Positions 27,132-35,971 of a stretch of 64,000 nucleotides of DNA are shown here, piece by piece. The notes below the pieces were generated by a model, which saw only the letters and a program-made list of their open reading frames with translations, searched no databases and was not told the DNA's origin. Each line of letters opens with the position of its first letter. The stretch's first letter is position 1. The translations under genes were made by a program, and so were the position numbers. Source of the DNA: Dyadobacter sediminis (GTDB lineage Bacteria; Bacteroidota; Bacteroidia; Cytophagales; Spirosomataceae); the NCBI RefSeq assembly GCF_005860765.1, contig NZ_VCEI01000021.1, forward strand, positions 868,001 to 932,000, given 5' to 3'.

Positions 27132-27909
27132 TTTCCTTACGCAAACCCTTATATGATTTTATATCCATTTCCAGCGATCCGATCACCAGTTCCACTTCGG
27201 CTTTCAGCGGAATCTTGTTGGAGTCATCTGAAATCCAGAGACGCATCGGCGATTCTCCTTTAAAAAGCTTGTTACGCGGAATGATCGGATGGAGCCGTAG
27301 CACGCGCGTTTTTCCGAATTTGGTTTTAATTACATCTTTACCGGAATATCTGACTCTGAGCTTGTAAATCTCCCCGTCAAAAAAAGTGGGTACTTCTATG
27401 ACTTCGCCTTCGGAAACTTTTTCAAAATTGATTGTGCGCAGAAAAAAGTAGCCGCTTATAATGTCATGGATGTTATTGGGCACATTGAAGGTTTTGGTTT
27501 CATTCTTTTCGCTGGAAATCGCCTGATCCTTGTTATGGTTGAATATTACTTTTTCATCTTTCCGGTATTTGTTTTCCTGGATCTGACGTTCAAACATATG
27601 CGGTAAAATGGCGGAAGTATCTATGTAGGAGCGCCACGTGTCCCGCACCCGTGAAATCAGGTCAAATGCGCCGACTGTGCGGCCCGTTGCATTCACCTTG
27701 AAGCAGGGCCTGTTGTTAACAACCGAAACAGATTTGGCAATCTCAACCTTGGCCTCGGCCGCATTGATAAAACCATAATGGACTCTGTATTCAACCTTTT
27801 CACCGGTACAAAAGCTGTAATTCGGAATGACGCGGTTCTGTTCGTATTGTTTAAAGGAAAGATAAATGGATAATGTTATAATGGCTAATATCAAGTGTGA
27901 TCTGTTCAT
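27118..27909 (-). CDS. DUF3108 periplasmic protein
   Basis: A 263-residue protein with an N-terminal hydrophobic segment (residues 3-18, signal anchor or uncleaved signal) followed by an all-beta DUF3108 domain: GEKVEYRVHYGFINAAEA (about 37-54), GRTVGAFDLISRVRDTWRSYID in part, and LRLHPIIPRN. DUF3108 proteins are soluble envelope proteins of unknown function, structurally similar to lipid-handling beta folds. It lies 13 bases downstream of the putative aminopeptidase gene and shares its direction. Confidence 0.85.
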   Translation of the reverse strand: MNRSHLILAIITLSIYLSFKQYEQNRVIPNYSFCTGEKVEYRVHYGFINAAEAKVEIAKSVSVVNNRPCFKVNATGRTVGAFDLISRVRDTWRSYIDTSAILPHMFERQIQENKYRKDEKVIFNHNKDQAISSEKNETKTFNVPNNIHDIISGYFFLRTINFEKVSEGEVIEVPTFFDGEIYKLRVRYSGKDVIKTKFGKTRVLRLHPIIPRNKLFKGESPMRLWISDDSNKIPLKAEVELVIGSLEMDIKSYKGLRKEITWF

Positions 27910-27922
27910 GCGGATCTTTTAA

Positions 27923-28957
27923 TTACATAGAGGGATATTTTACTTTCAAATAGGCCAGATATTTTTTCAGGTCTCCACCAAACTTGCTCTCAAACTCCTT
28001 GCGAAAAATATCCTGTTTCGATTTATAAGTCTGATAACTTATAAAATAGGCGTTATTGGGCAATTTGCTGTCCGGAAGAGAATTTTTGTTTTTAAACGTA
28101 CGCTTGCCGGAAAGAAGTGTGTCGGCGTTACTAAGTATATTCATGATCATTCTTTTTTTTAGTGTGTCTTTTACAGGTTCCGGCGAAAGGTTTTGAAAGG
28201 TTTTATAAAGGCTGTCCAGTTTTGCTATTCCCCGGAGCATGTGACCGGCGTAAGCGTCATTGTATTTTTTAGAGTACTCGTACTGATTCAGTTCCGGTGA
28301 ATCCTGGCCGTACTTGTATTTTAAAAACCGTATAGCGCCCTGATCTCCGATAAAACTGGCAAGATTCTCATTCAGTTCCAGATCACTTTTGACAAAAAGT
28401 GTTCCATGCGTCAGTTCGTGCAGGATCAGGTTGGCCATGCTGCCATCTTTCCTTTTCAGCATGCTGGAAAGAATGGGATCTTTGAGATAACCCAGTGTAG
28501 ACCACGCAGATACTTCGCCAATATCCGTGTCCAGGCCTTGCTGAATCAGTTGCTGTTCTTCTGCTACGGCGCGGGTAGAATCAAAAAAACCTTTGTAAGG
28601 AAAAGTACCCACTACCGGAAAGTGCCATTTGTAAGGTTCAATTTTGTAGCGGGGCGAAGCCGTTATCAGCCAGATCAGCGGTTTTCCATGCTGATTGTAA
28701 AATGTTGTATAGTTTTTGGAAGGTTCAAGACCCAGTGAATCAATGCCAAATTGCTTAATCTCCTGAATGAGCCGGATGCGGGCCTTCAGGGAATCCGGAA
28801 ATGCAGGGTTTTTCATTACATCTTCCACATCTTCTACATTCATCAGTATTCCGATCTGGCCGCTGGCCTGCATCCAGCCGTAACTGACCAGGTCTTTGTA
28901 ATAGAATGCGGCAAGCAGCAAAATGGCAAGCAGGACAAAAAATAATTTTTTAAGCAC
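27923..28957 (-). CDS. Putative membrane-anchored aminopeptidase
   Basis: A 344-residue protein starting at GTG, with an N-terminal membrane segment (about 4-20) and a metallopeptidase signature His180-Glu-Leu-Thr-His184, followed by the probable third ligand Glu197 in ELNENLASFIGD. The upstream segments SPRYKIEPYKWHFPVVG and SAWSTLGYLKDP match the putative aminopeptidase family found in Bacteroidota and Proteobacteria (Pfam PF10023, from memory). It faces the periplasm. It is the first gene of a two-gene unit with DUF3108. Confidence 0.83.
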   Translation of the reverse strand: MLKKLFFVLLAILLLAAFYYKDLVSYGWMQASGQIGILMNVEDVEDVMKNPAFPDSLKARIRLIQEIKQFGIDSLGLEPSKNYTTFYNQHGKPLIWLITASPRYKIEPYKWHFPVVGTFPYKGFFDSTRAVAEEQQLIQQGLDTDIGEVSAWSTLGYLKDPILSSMLKRKDGSMANLILHELTHGTLFVKSDLELNENLASFIGDQGAIRFLKYKYGQDSPELNQYEYSKKYNDAYAGHMLRGIAKLDSLYKTFQNLSPEPVKDTLKKRMIMNILSNADTLLSGKRTFKNKNSLPDSKLPNNAYFISYQTYKSKQDIFRKEFESKFGGDLKKYLAYLKVKYPSM

Positions 28958-29076
28958 AGATTCAGTACGGAATGAATTTTAGTAATAACAACGGAAATAA
29001 TGCAATTTCAACGATAAAATAATTGAAAACAATGTTCCTGTTCATGTAAAGCACAACATGCATGTCGTTTTAGTCG

Positions 29077-29084
29077 TACCTTTG
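29077..29084 (+). promoter_or_regulatory. Putative -7 element for the polytopic membrane protein gene
   Basis: The sequence tacctttg matches TAnnTTTG exactly, 37 bases before the start codon. No TTTG at the -33 position. Confidence 0.4.
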
Positions 29085-29121
29085 GGTTTGAGTTTCTCAA
29101 CGTTCCTGCTAGTTAATCTGA

Positions 29122-30621
29122 ATGAATATACGATCACTTCGCGGCCTGAGCCTTGGCTATTTACTTTTACCCAATCTGATTTTCTTTTACTTCTGGACAA
29201 ATGTAGGCATTGCTGTTGCCGGTATTGTTCTGCTTTTGTATCTGTTTGCCAGCATTTTAATGCAAAGCAGCCCGGTTTCAGAAACGGTGCTGAATTCAAA
29301 AGATCTGCTTCTGCTGACGATTGTGGCACTGATTGTCACTTTCATGTCGGGCGTTAGCGGGCTTTCCTATCAGACTTTCGATTACTGGTGCCATAATACC
29401 AAATTTTACGAGCTTTTTAAATACAACTGGCCGATCCGCATTCCGCTGGACGGCCCGGTAATTTCCTATTACTACGGCTATTACGTTGTCCCCGCCATTT
29501 TTTCCAAACTTACCGGAAGCATCAGCGAGACATTCATTTTCCTCTGGACTTTCGTTGGTTTCTTTCTCGGGATTTCGTGGGTTTACATGGTTCTTAACAA
29601 GAAAATGCTTTTTGTACTGCTAGCAATGGCCATCGGCGATACGCCGCATGTAGTCAAAACCGTTTTTTACAAACTGACCGGTGAGTTGTACGAGTTCGGT
29701 GATTTCGGAATAGAATCCTGGTCCAATTTTGAAAATCTTCTCTGGGTTCCGAATCAGGTTATTCCGACTTTGATCATCGGCGGAATGTTCGTTTATATTC
29801 TAAAAAACAGACTTCCGCTTGAAAATATCGTTTTTCCCGTTGCATTAACATTCTGGTGGGCGGTTTTTCCTGCATTTACGAGCGGATTGCTGGCGGGACT
29901 GCTGATCATTCGCAAATGGCTTCTGGCCGGGTTCAGGCTGGACTGGAAATTGGTCATCAACTCGGTTATACTTCCGTTTCTGGCTTGTCTGCCTGTATTG
30001 ATATTTTTTCTTTCCCACGAAGAGGCGCCAATTTCCGGTTTTATCTGGCAGTTCCCGGACAGTATGCCGAGCAGAGTTATTGAATACAGCATTAACATCG
30101 GTCTCAATCTGCTGATCTTTTATCTGGCATTCAAACATTTCAGAAGTGAAAGACAAAGGGCACTTCCGGCCATTCCTTTTTTCCTGATACTCGCATTCAT
30201 CATGATCTTTCCGATTTACAGGATCGGCAAAGTAAATGATTTTCTGTTCCGGGGTCTGATGCCCTATCTGCTGATTGTGGGCATGTACCTATTTTATCCG
30301 CTGGCGTCTGTTCCAGCCGTTAATGCCTGGAATATGGTCCGGAAATCAGCTTACAGCATGGCTCTGTTCGCACTGCTTGCATCATGCTGTCTGATCGCCG
30401 CAGGAAGGTTTGTAAGATCAATGAAAGTCAACGTTGTTACGCAGCGGATCATGCCCGAAAAAACGGGTTTCCAGCCCATTCCGTATGATGCGTATGCCAA
30501 TATTTATGAAGTACTGAAAGACAAGTGGACGCAGCTGGAAGCGGATCAGTACCTGGGTAAAAAGGATTCATTTTATGAGTTGAAGATGGCTCCGGCTAAG
30601 CCGTTTGATAATTCGAAATAA
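29122..30621 (+). CDS. Polytopic membrane protein, possible GT-C-fold glycosyltransferase
   Basis: A 499-residue protein with about 11-13 predicted membrane helices. The first large periplasmic loop carries TFDYWCHNTKFYELF (about 89-103) and DGPVISYYYGYY (about 112-123); an Asp-bearing loop after the second or third helix is the hallmark of GT-C enzymes that use lipid-linked sugars. The C-terminal 70 residues are soluble. I cannot assign a named family, so the GT-C idea is inference. The gene is flanked by a divergent aminopeptidase gene and by recA and shows no partner genes. Confidence 0.65.
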   Translation: MNIRSLRGLSLGYLLLPNLIFFYFWTNVGIAVAGIVLLLYLFASILMQSSPVSETVLNSKDLLLLTIVALIVTFMSGVSGLSYQTFDYWCHNTKFYELFKYNWPIRIPLDGPVISYYYGYYVVPAIFSKLTGSISETFIFLWTFVGFFLGISWVYMVLNKKMLFVLLAMAIGDTPHVVKTVFYKLTGELYEFGDFGIESWSNFENLLWVPNQVIPTLIIGGMFVYILKNRLPLENIVFPVALTFWWAVFPAFTSGLLAGLLIIRKWLLAGFRLDWKLVINSVILPFLACLPVLIFFLSHEEAPISGFIWQFPDSMPSRVIEYSINIGLNLLIFYLAFKHFRSERQRALPAIPFFLILAFIMIFPIYRIGKVNDFLFRGLMPYLLIVGMYLFYPLASVPAVNAWNMVRKSAYSMALFALLASCCLIAAGRFVRSMKVNVVTQRIMPEKTGFQPIPYDAYANIYEVLKDKWTQLEADQYLGKKDSFYELKMAPAKPFDNSK

Positions 30622-30634
30622 CCGTTTGATAATT
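30601..30634. repeat. 13-bp direct repeat across the stop codon region
   Basis: The 13-mer ccgtttgataatt occurs at 30601-30613 and again at 30622-30634, a period of 21 bases spanning the stop of the membrane protein gene. It is likely a local duplication without a role. Confidence 0.5.
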
Positions 30635-30768
30635 AACAATTTACGAACTTTTGCCGGGGAATATTTCTCCTGAAAAAAGTGCTTAAATAATTATATTTTT
30701 AGAGGGTAAATACGTTGTTTTTCTAAGAGTAATTTGTTAAATTTACAATGTAAAAAGACCAATTAGCA

Positions 30769-30800
30769 GGCGGTTTTTGTGACGAAAAAGCCGCCTTTTT
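30769..30800 (+). terminator. Terminator-like hairpin in the recA leader
   Basis: A 10-bp stem with one G-T pair (ggcggttttt at 30769-30778, aaaaagccgcc at 30785-30795) followed by TTTTT, ending 30 bases before the recA start. It could end transcription from the membrane protein gene, or act as an attenuator if the recA promoter lies upstream. The remaining gap (30622-30768) is AT-rich, with no exact -7 element. Confidence 0.65.
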
Positions 30801-30830
30801 CATGTACAAACTAAATTTCTGTCACCTTTT

Positions 30831-31898
30831 ATGGCACAAGCAACCACAGATAAAGACAACAAATTAAAAGCGTTACAGACTACGCTCGAAAAACTGGATA
30901 AGGCTTATGGAAAAGGCACAGTAATGCGTCTTAGCGACACCAAAGTGCTTGACATTCCTGTAATATCAACAGGTTCATTAGGGCTGGATCTTGCTTTGGG
31001 TGTAGGCGGTGTACCGCGCGGACGTGTTGTTGAGATTTATGGGCCGGAATCATCCGGTAAAACCACTTTGTCAATGCATTGCATTGCCGAAGCACAAAAA
31101 AAAGGCGGCCTTGCAGCATTTATTGATGCGGAGCATGCTTTTGACCGGTCATACGCTGAAAAACTGGGCATTGACACAAGCAATCTTCTGATTTCCCAAC
31201 CTGACAGCGGCGAACAGGCACTTGAAATTGCAGAGCACCTGATCAGCAGCGGTGCTGTGGATATTATCGTCATTGACTCCGTGGCTGCACTGGTACCCCG
31301 CGCGGAGCTTGAAGGAGAAATGGGTGATAGCAAAATGGGTCTGCAGGCACGTCTGATGTCTCAGGCATTGCGTAAGCTGACCGGTGTAATCAACAAAACA
31401 GGCTGCTGCTGTATTTTCATCAACCAGCTTCGTGAAAAGATCGGTGTGATGTTCGGTAACCCTGAAACAACTACCGGTGGAAATGCGCTTAAATATTACG
31501 CTTCTGTTCGTCTGGACATTCGCCGGGTAGGACAGATCAAGGAAAGTGCAGATGCCATTCTCGGTAACCGTACGCGCGTTAAAGTTGTGAAGAACAAAGT
31601 AGCGCCGCCGTTTAAAGTAGTGGAATTTGATATCATGTACGGCGAAGGCATATCCAAAGTTGGTGAGATTATTGACCTGGCTGTTGAGCTTGAAATCGTT
31701 AAGAAATCCGGTTCATGGTTCAGTTACGATGGAAACCGTCTGGGACAGGGTCGTGACGCAGTCAAAGCGCTGATCAAGGACAATCCTGAATTGATGGACG
31801 AGCTGGAAGCAAAGGTCCGCGGAAAAGTTAACAACGATCCGGACTCATTGATTGATACCAGCGAGCCGAACATTCCTGACGAAGGATCTCCGCTGTAA
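30831..31898 (+). CDS. recA: Recombinase RecA
   Basis: A 355-residue RecA with Walker A GPESSGKT (71-78), the [14 protein letters not shown] Walker B (here [12 protein letters not shown]), the [21 protein letters not shown] loop L1 region in part, and [20 protein letters not shown] (loop L2, in part). It forms filaments on single-stranded DNA for homologous repair and LexA cleavage. No SOS box could be recognised upstream. A perfect 22-bp stem-loop follows the gene. Confidence 0.98.
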   Translation: MAQATTDKDNKLKALQTTLEKLDKAYGKGTVMRLSDTKVLDIPVISTGSLGLDLALGVGGVPRGRVVEIYGPESSGKTTLSMHCIAEAQKKGGLAAFIDAEHAFDRSYAEKLGIDTSNLLISQPDSGEQALEIAEHLISSGAVDIIVIDSVAALVPRAELEGEMGDSKMGLQARLMSQALRKLTGVINKTGCCCIFINQLREKIGVMFGNPETTTGGNALKYYASVRLDIRRVGQIKESADAILGNRTRVKVVKNKVAPPFKVVEFDIMYGEGISKVGEIIDLAVELEIVKKSGSWFSYDGNRLGQGRDAVKALIKDNPELMDELEAKVRGKVNNDPDSLIDTSEPNIPDEGSPL

Positions 31899-31904
31899 TA
31901 TCTT

Positions 31905-31953
31905 GCTTATAAATAAAAATGCCCTGTATATCAGGGCATTTTTATTTATAAGC
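31905..31953. terminator. Bidirectional terminator, perfect 22-bp inverted repeat
   Basis: The arms 31905-31926 and 31932-31953 are exact reverse complements around a 5-base loop, with an inner GC core (gccctg/cagggc) and outer A/T tracts. This is a strong terminator usable by recA and by the convergent ATPase gene at 32043. Confidence 0.9.
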
Positions 31954-32042
31954 AGTTTCTTGTAATCTAATTAAAACCTCGGTTTTTTCAGTAACTACAG
32001 TGTCACAAGTGACCATTTTAACAGCTAAAAGCTAACAGCCAC

Positions 32043-33578
32043 TCAAAACGGCTTCTGATCATCATCGTCTTCATCGAAATCGTAGTCTTCGTCACCCGGT
32101 CCCGAAAACATACTGCTGACCAGATCCTGAAATTTCATCCCCTGATCCAGTGACTGCTTACCAATCAGTGAGAACTCGGCCATTCCATGCAGCGCAAATT
32201 CCATCATAAACAGTTTTTCTTCCTGGCTTGCATAAGCGCTCAGCATATCGACGAAATCGTCCAGTCCGTCAATGGTCTTCAAACGTGCCATGTATTCACG
32301 ATCGGCCATATCTCCCGGCATTTCCATTTCATTTCCTGATCCGAACCATTCGATTACTTTGGCATACGGATTGATCTTGCTTTTCTTGCTTTTTTCAGGA
32401 TCGGGGAAAAAGCTCAGAAACTGTGTCCGGATTGCTTTACCGATCAGGTTCTGCGCTACAATGACCGGGCCCTCGACTTCGCCTTCATAAACAAGCTCTA
32501 CTTTTCCGCAAATTGCAGAAACAACGCCGTAAAGATCAGAAATACGGACATAAGTGGATGTTTCACCATTGATCAGCGCTCTTCTTTCCGCAGTACTTAA
32601 AAGACTTTCATAGGCAGAAATCGTCAGACGTGCAGAAACCCCGCTTTTACTATCAACGTACTCGCTTTCACGCGCTTCAAAAGCTATTTGCTCGATCAGC
32701 GTTTTGGCAAGTTCATTTACAACAACAAGGCCTTTTTGCTCCGTCTTAACCACCGCTTCCTGTTCCGTGATTTTTTTACCTGTCTCAATGGTTTTCGGAT
32801 AGTGCGTTACGATCTGGCTTTCAATCCGGTCTTTCAAAGGTGTTACAATGCTTCCCCGGTTGGTATAATCTTCCGGATTGGCTGTAAACACAAATTGGAT
32901 ATCAAGCGGAAGTCTTAGTTTAAAACCACGTATCTGGATATCACCTTCCTGAAGAATGTTGAATAACGCAACCTGAATGCGTGCCTGAAGATCGGGAAGT
33001 TCGTTAATTACGAAAATGCCGCGGTGGGAGCGGGGTATCAATCCGAAATGAATAACCCTTTCATCCGAGTAAGGCAGTTTTAGAGTGGCTGCCTTGATCG
33101 GGTCCACATCGCCGATCAGATCCGCAACGGAAACGTCCGGCGTTGCCAGTTTTTCCGTATAGCGTTCATCCCGGTGAAGCCAGGAAACGGGTGTATTGTC
33201 ACCATATTCCTCGATAAGATCTCTGGAGTTTCTGGATAACGGCTCAAGGGGATCATCATGCAGTTCAGAATCCGTGATGTACGGAATGTATTCATCCAGC
33301 AGGTTAATCATCATTCTTGCAATCCGGGTTTTCGCTTGTCCGCGAAGGCCCAGAAAGTTGATGTTGTGCATGGACAAAATCGCACGTTCCACGTCAGGAA
33401 TGACAGTTTCTTCATACCCCCAGATTCCGGGGAAAATATTTTCCTTGTTTCTGATTCTTGCAATCAGGTTATCGCGAAGTTCCTGTTTGATGGAACGGGA
33501 CTGATAACCTGCTCTTTTTAGTTCGCCGAGCGTATGAATGCCCAATCGTTCAGAACTGGTAAGCTGTAAGTAATTCAT
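32043..33578 (-). CDS. Mg-chelatase/MoxR-like AAA+ ATPase
   Basis: A 511-residue AAA+ protein of the Mg-chelatase group. The P-loop region is GLRGQAKT (77-84), with Ala where the usual motif has the last Gly, and the Walker B region is FVINELPDL (189-197), with Asn in place of the first acidic residue. I believe these variants are shared by the Rv0958-like family, so they may not abolish activity. The C-terminal 80 residues are acidic (GDEDYDFDEDDDD, then KPF). The partner of this family is a VWA protein; the matching one here is at 11756-12865. It starts 15 bases after rny ends on the same strand, so it may share that transcript. Confidence 0.85.
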   Translation of the reverse strand: MNYLQLTSSERLGIHTLGELKRAGYQSRSIKQELRDNLIARIRNKENIFPGIWGYEETVIPDVERAILSMHNINFLGLRGQAKTRIARMMINLLDEYIPYITDSELHDDPLEPLSRNSRDLIEEYGDNTPVSWLHRDERYTEKLATPDVSVADLIGDVDPIKAATLKLPYSDERVIHFGLIPRSHRGIFVINELPDLQARIQVALFNILQEGDIQIRGFKLRLPLDIQFVFTANPEDYTNRGSIVTPLKDRIESQIVTHYPKTIETGKKITEQEAVVKTEQKGLVVVNELAKTLIEQIAFEARESEYVDSKSGVSARLTISAYESLLSTAERRALINGETSTYVRISDLYGVVSAICGKVELVYEGEVEGPVIVAQNLIGKAIRTQFLSFFPDPEKSKKSKINPYAKVIEWFGSGNEMEMPGDMADREYMARLKTIDGLDDFVDMLSAYASQEEKLFMMEFALHGMAEFSLIGKQSLDQGMKFQDLVSSMFSGPGDEDYDFDEDDDDQKPF

Positions 33579-33593
33579 GTATTTTGGGCTGGA

Positions 33594-35165
33594 TTAACGC
33601 GCGTACGCAACTGAACGCATTTCCCGGATTACGGTAATTTTGATTTGTCCGGGATACTGCATTTCTTTTTCAATCTTTTGTGAAATATCAAATGAAAGCA
33701 TTCCTGCTTTTTCATCCGAAACATTGTCGGCATCAATAATGACGCGCAGCTCTCTTCCGGCCTGGATTGCATAACATTTCTCTACACCTTCAAAAGATAA
33801 TGCCATGTTTTCAAGATCGCGCAGACGCTGGATATATGATTCCATCATTTCGCGGCGAGCGCCCGGACGTGAGCCCGAAATCGCATCGCAAACCTGAATG
33901 ATCGGAGAAAGGATGCTGGTCATTTCAATTTCATCATGGTGCGCACCGATTGCATTGCATACTTCCGGATTTTCCTTGTACTTCTTGGCAAGTTCCATTC
34001 CCAGAATTGCGTGCGGCAGATCGGATTCTTCCGGCCACACTTTACCGATATCGTGCAACAGACCGGCTCTTTTGGCCAGTTTGGTATTCAAACCCAGTTC
34101 GGATGCCATTGTTGCGCAGAGTTTTGCAACTTCACGCGAGTGCTGCAGCAGGTTTTGTCCGTAAGAAGAACGAAAACGCATGCGGCCGATCATTTTAACA
34201 AGTTCAGGATGCAATCCGTGAATTCCCATCTCGATCACCGTACGCTCACCGATTTCCACAATTTCATCGTCGATGTTTTTGCGGGTTTTGGCAACTACTT
34301 CCTCAATGCGCGCGGGGTGAATCCTGCCGTCCTGTACAAGGCGGTGCAGCGAAAGTCTTGCAATTTCCCTGCGGACCGGATCAAAACCTGAAATTACAAT
34401 GGCCTCGGGCGTGTCGTCCACAATGATTTCAACACCGGTTGCTGCTTCCAGCGCCCGTATATTTCTTCCTTCCCTTCCGATGATCTTGCCTTTGATATCG
34501 TCGTTTTCAATATTGAATACCGAAACGCAGTTTTCAATGGCATGTTCAGCGGCAGTACGCTGAATGGTTTCAATGACAATTTTCTTGGCTTCTTTGGTCG
34601 CAGTCAGACGGGCTTCTTCCATAGCACTTTTCACGTAAGAGCCGGCTCTTGTGTCAGCCTCTGCTTTCAGTGCATCGATCAGCTGGTCACGCGCTTGTTC
34701 GGCAGTCAGGTTCGCTATTTTTTCAAGTTGTGCAACTTGCTGCTGCAAGGATTTTTCTGCTTCTTCCCGGCGTTTTACGGCCGTTTCCAATTGCTGGTTC
34801 AGATTGGTTTTAAGCGCTTCCAGTTCGTTCTCGCGGCGTTTGTTTTGTTCAATTGTCTGGTTAAGGCTTTGCTCGCGCTGCTTCAGTTTCTGCTCATTCG
34901 ACTGTAGAATTCCCCGTTTTTTATTGGCATCCTCTTCAAATTCCGATTTCAGGCGAAGGTATTTTTCTTTTGCTTCCAGAATCCTGTCTTTTTTTATGTT
35001 TTCAGCGGCACTTTCAGCATTTCTGATGATTTCGGCAGCACGTTCCTGGGCTTCTTTTTCCTTCTGGTCAAAAGATTTCTGAAAGATGTATTTGCCTGCG
35101 AAAATACCCACGCCGATAGCAATTATATCGGACAGGAGAACGATGAAAATTTGAGAATTTGACAT
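33594..35165 (-). CDS. rny: Ribonuclease Y
   Basis: A 523-residue endoribonuclease with an N-terminal membrane anchor (about 3-24), a long coiled coil (about 30-180), a KH domain ([19 protein letters not shown], around 230) and an HD domain with the metal-binding His371-Asp372 in [13 protein letters not shown]. RNase Y begins turnover of many mRNAs at the membrane. It lies 113 bases downstream of zapA, the usual Bacteroidota neighbour. Confidence 0.97.
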   Translation of the reverse strand: MSNSQIFIVLLSDIIAIGVGIFAGKYIFQKSFDQKEKEAQERAAEIIRNAESAAENIKKDRILEAKEKYLRLKSEFEEDANKKRGILQSNEQKLKQREQSLNQTIEQNKRRENELEALKTNLNQQLETAVKRREEAEKSLQQQVAQLEKIANLTAEQARDQLIDALKAEADTRAGSYVKSAMEEARLTATKEAKKIVIETIQRTAAEHAIENCVSVFNIENDDIKGKIIGREGRNIRALEAATGVEIIVDDTPEAIVISGFDPVRREIARLSLHRLVQDGRIHPARIEEVVAKTRKNIDDEIVEIGERTVIEMGIHGLHPELVKMIGRMRFRSSYGQNLLQHSREVAKLCATMASELGLNTKLAKRAGLLHDIGKVWPEESDLPHAILGMELAKKYKENPEVCNAIGAHHDEIEMTSILSPIIQVCDAISGSRPGARREMMESYIQRLRDLENMALSFEGVEKCYAIQAGRELRVIIDADNVSDEKAGMLSFDISQKIEKEMQYPGQIKITVIREMRSVAYAR

Positions 35166-35278
35166 TTCAAGTAATGGTTATATAGTTGGTTTTACCGACT
35201 AAACCTGCGTTAAAATGCCGAACGTTAAAGGTTGAAGAATATAAGAATCGTTTAAATTAAAGGTTTTCGCTGTTGAGA

Positions 35279-35590
35279 TTAGCTTTCTATAGCGCTGCTT
35301 ATTGTTTCATCGAGCTTTTCAACCCTGCTTCTGAATGCCATGATCAAATCATTCAGCTGCTCCTGATTCCGCTGCAATGCCACAAGACATTCAATGGAAG
35401 TCAGAGCGATTGCTTCGATGTCGCCGTATACTTTTCCTTTTAATTTATGTTGTTCCACGCGATGTAAGAATACCTCATAGCCATCCCGGTAATATTTCTC
35501 CTGATCTGCCGGAACACTCAGTTTGAAACCTCTGTCCAAGAGCTTTATAAAGACAGAAACGTCGGGATTAAGTATGTTGCTTTTTTTCAT
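35279..35590 (-). CDS. zapA: Cell division protein ZapA
   Basis: A 103-residue protein with the ZapA pattern: an N-terminal beta part including VFIKLLDRGFKLSVPADQEKYYRDG (in part; about 11-34) and a C-terminal coiled-coil helix (EQLNDLIMAFRSRVEKLDE). ZapA crosslinks FtsZ filaments. It overlaps the preceding coiled-coil gene by four bases (ATGA), supporting co-translation of two division proteins. Confidence 0.87.
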   Translation of the reverse strand: MKKSNILNPDVSVFIKLLDRGFKLSVPADQEKYYRDGYEVFLHRVEQHKLKGKVYGDIEAIALTSIECLVALQRNQEQLNDLIMAFRSRVEKLDETISSAIES

Positions 35591-35931
35591 AAGGTATCTT
35601 CAAGCAGTGCAATGCACTTATCGATCTCTTGTATATATTTATCAACTGAATCTTTCAGTTCAGCAATTCCGCTTGTTGGCGTCAGTTTACTAGTGACAAT
35701 TTTAGCGAAACTTTTAGACTTATTAAAGTCTTTTTCCAAAGTAGTGTATTTTTTCTTTATTTCTTTTGCTTCTTCCTTTAGTTTGTTATTTGATTCTCTG
35801 AGGTCTGCATTTTCACGCTGCAATTCTGATAATGACCAACTTAGTTTTTCTTTAGTATTGATCAGGATCTCAAGCTTTTTCTCAAGGTCGGCTAATTTAT
35901 GCTCAATGATACGTGAATCGATTCTTTCCAT
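35587..35931 (-). CDS. Coiled-coil protein, possible ZapB-like partner of ZapA
   Basis: A 114-residue protein that is nearly all coiled coil (HKLADLEKKLEILINTKEKL, then ENADLRESNNKLKEEAKEI), with a short C-terminal helix. It is the gene before zapA and overlaps it. In Bacteroidota this position is held by small coiled-coil proteins that I take to be functional counterparts of ZapB; no sequence-based proof is possible here. It follows pheT by 40 bases. Confidence 0.7.
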   Translation of the reverse strand: MERIDSRIIEHKLADLEKKLEILINTKEKLSWSLSELQRENADLRESNNKLKEEAKEIKKKYTTLEKDFNKSKSFAKIVTSKLTPTSGIAELKDSVDKYIQEIDKCIALLEDTL

Positions 35932-35971
35932 TTTTCACTTAAAAAAATTCCCGCAAACCAACTCAAACCAA

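Noticed and set aside
35166..35278. A 6S RNA-like gene beside zapA
   Set aside because: The 113-base gap is AT-rich and too short; no characteristic long hairpin is visible.
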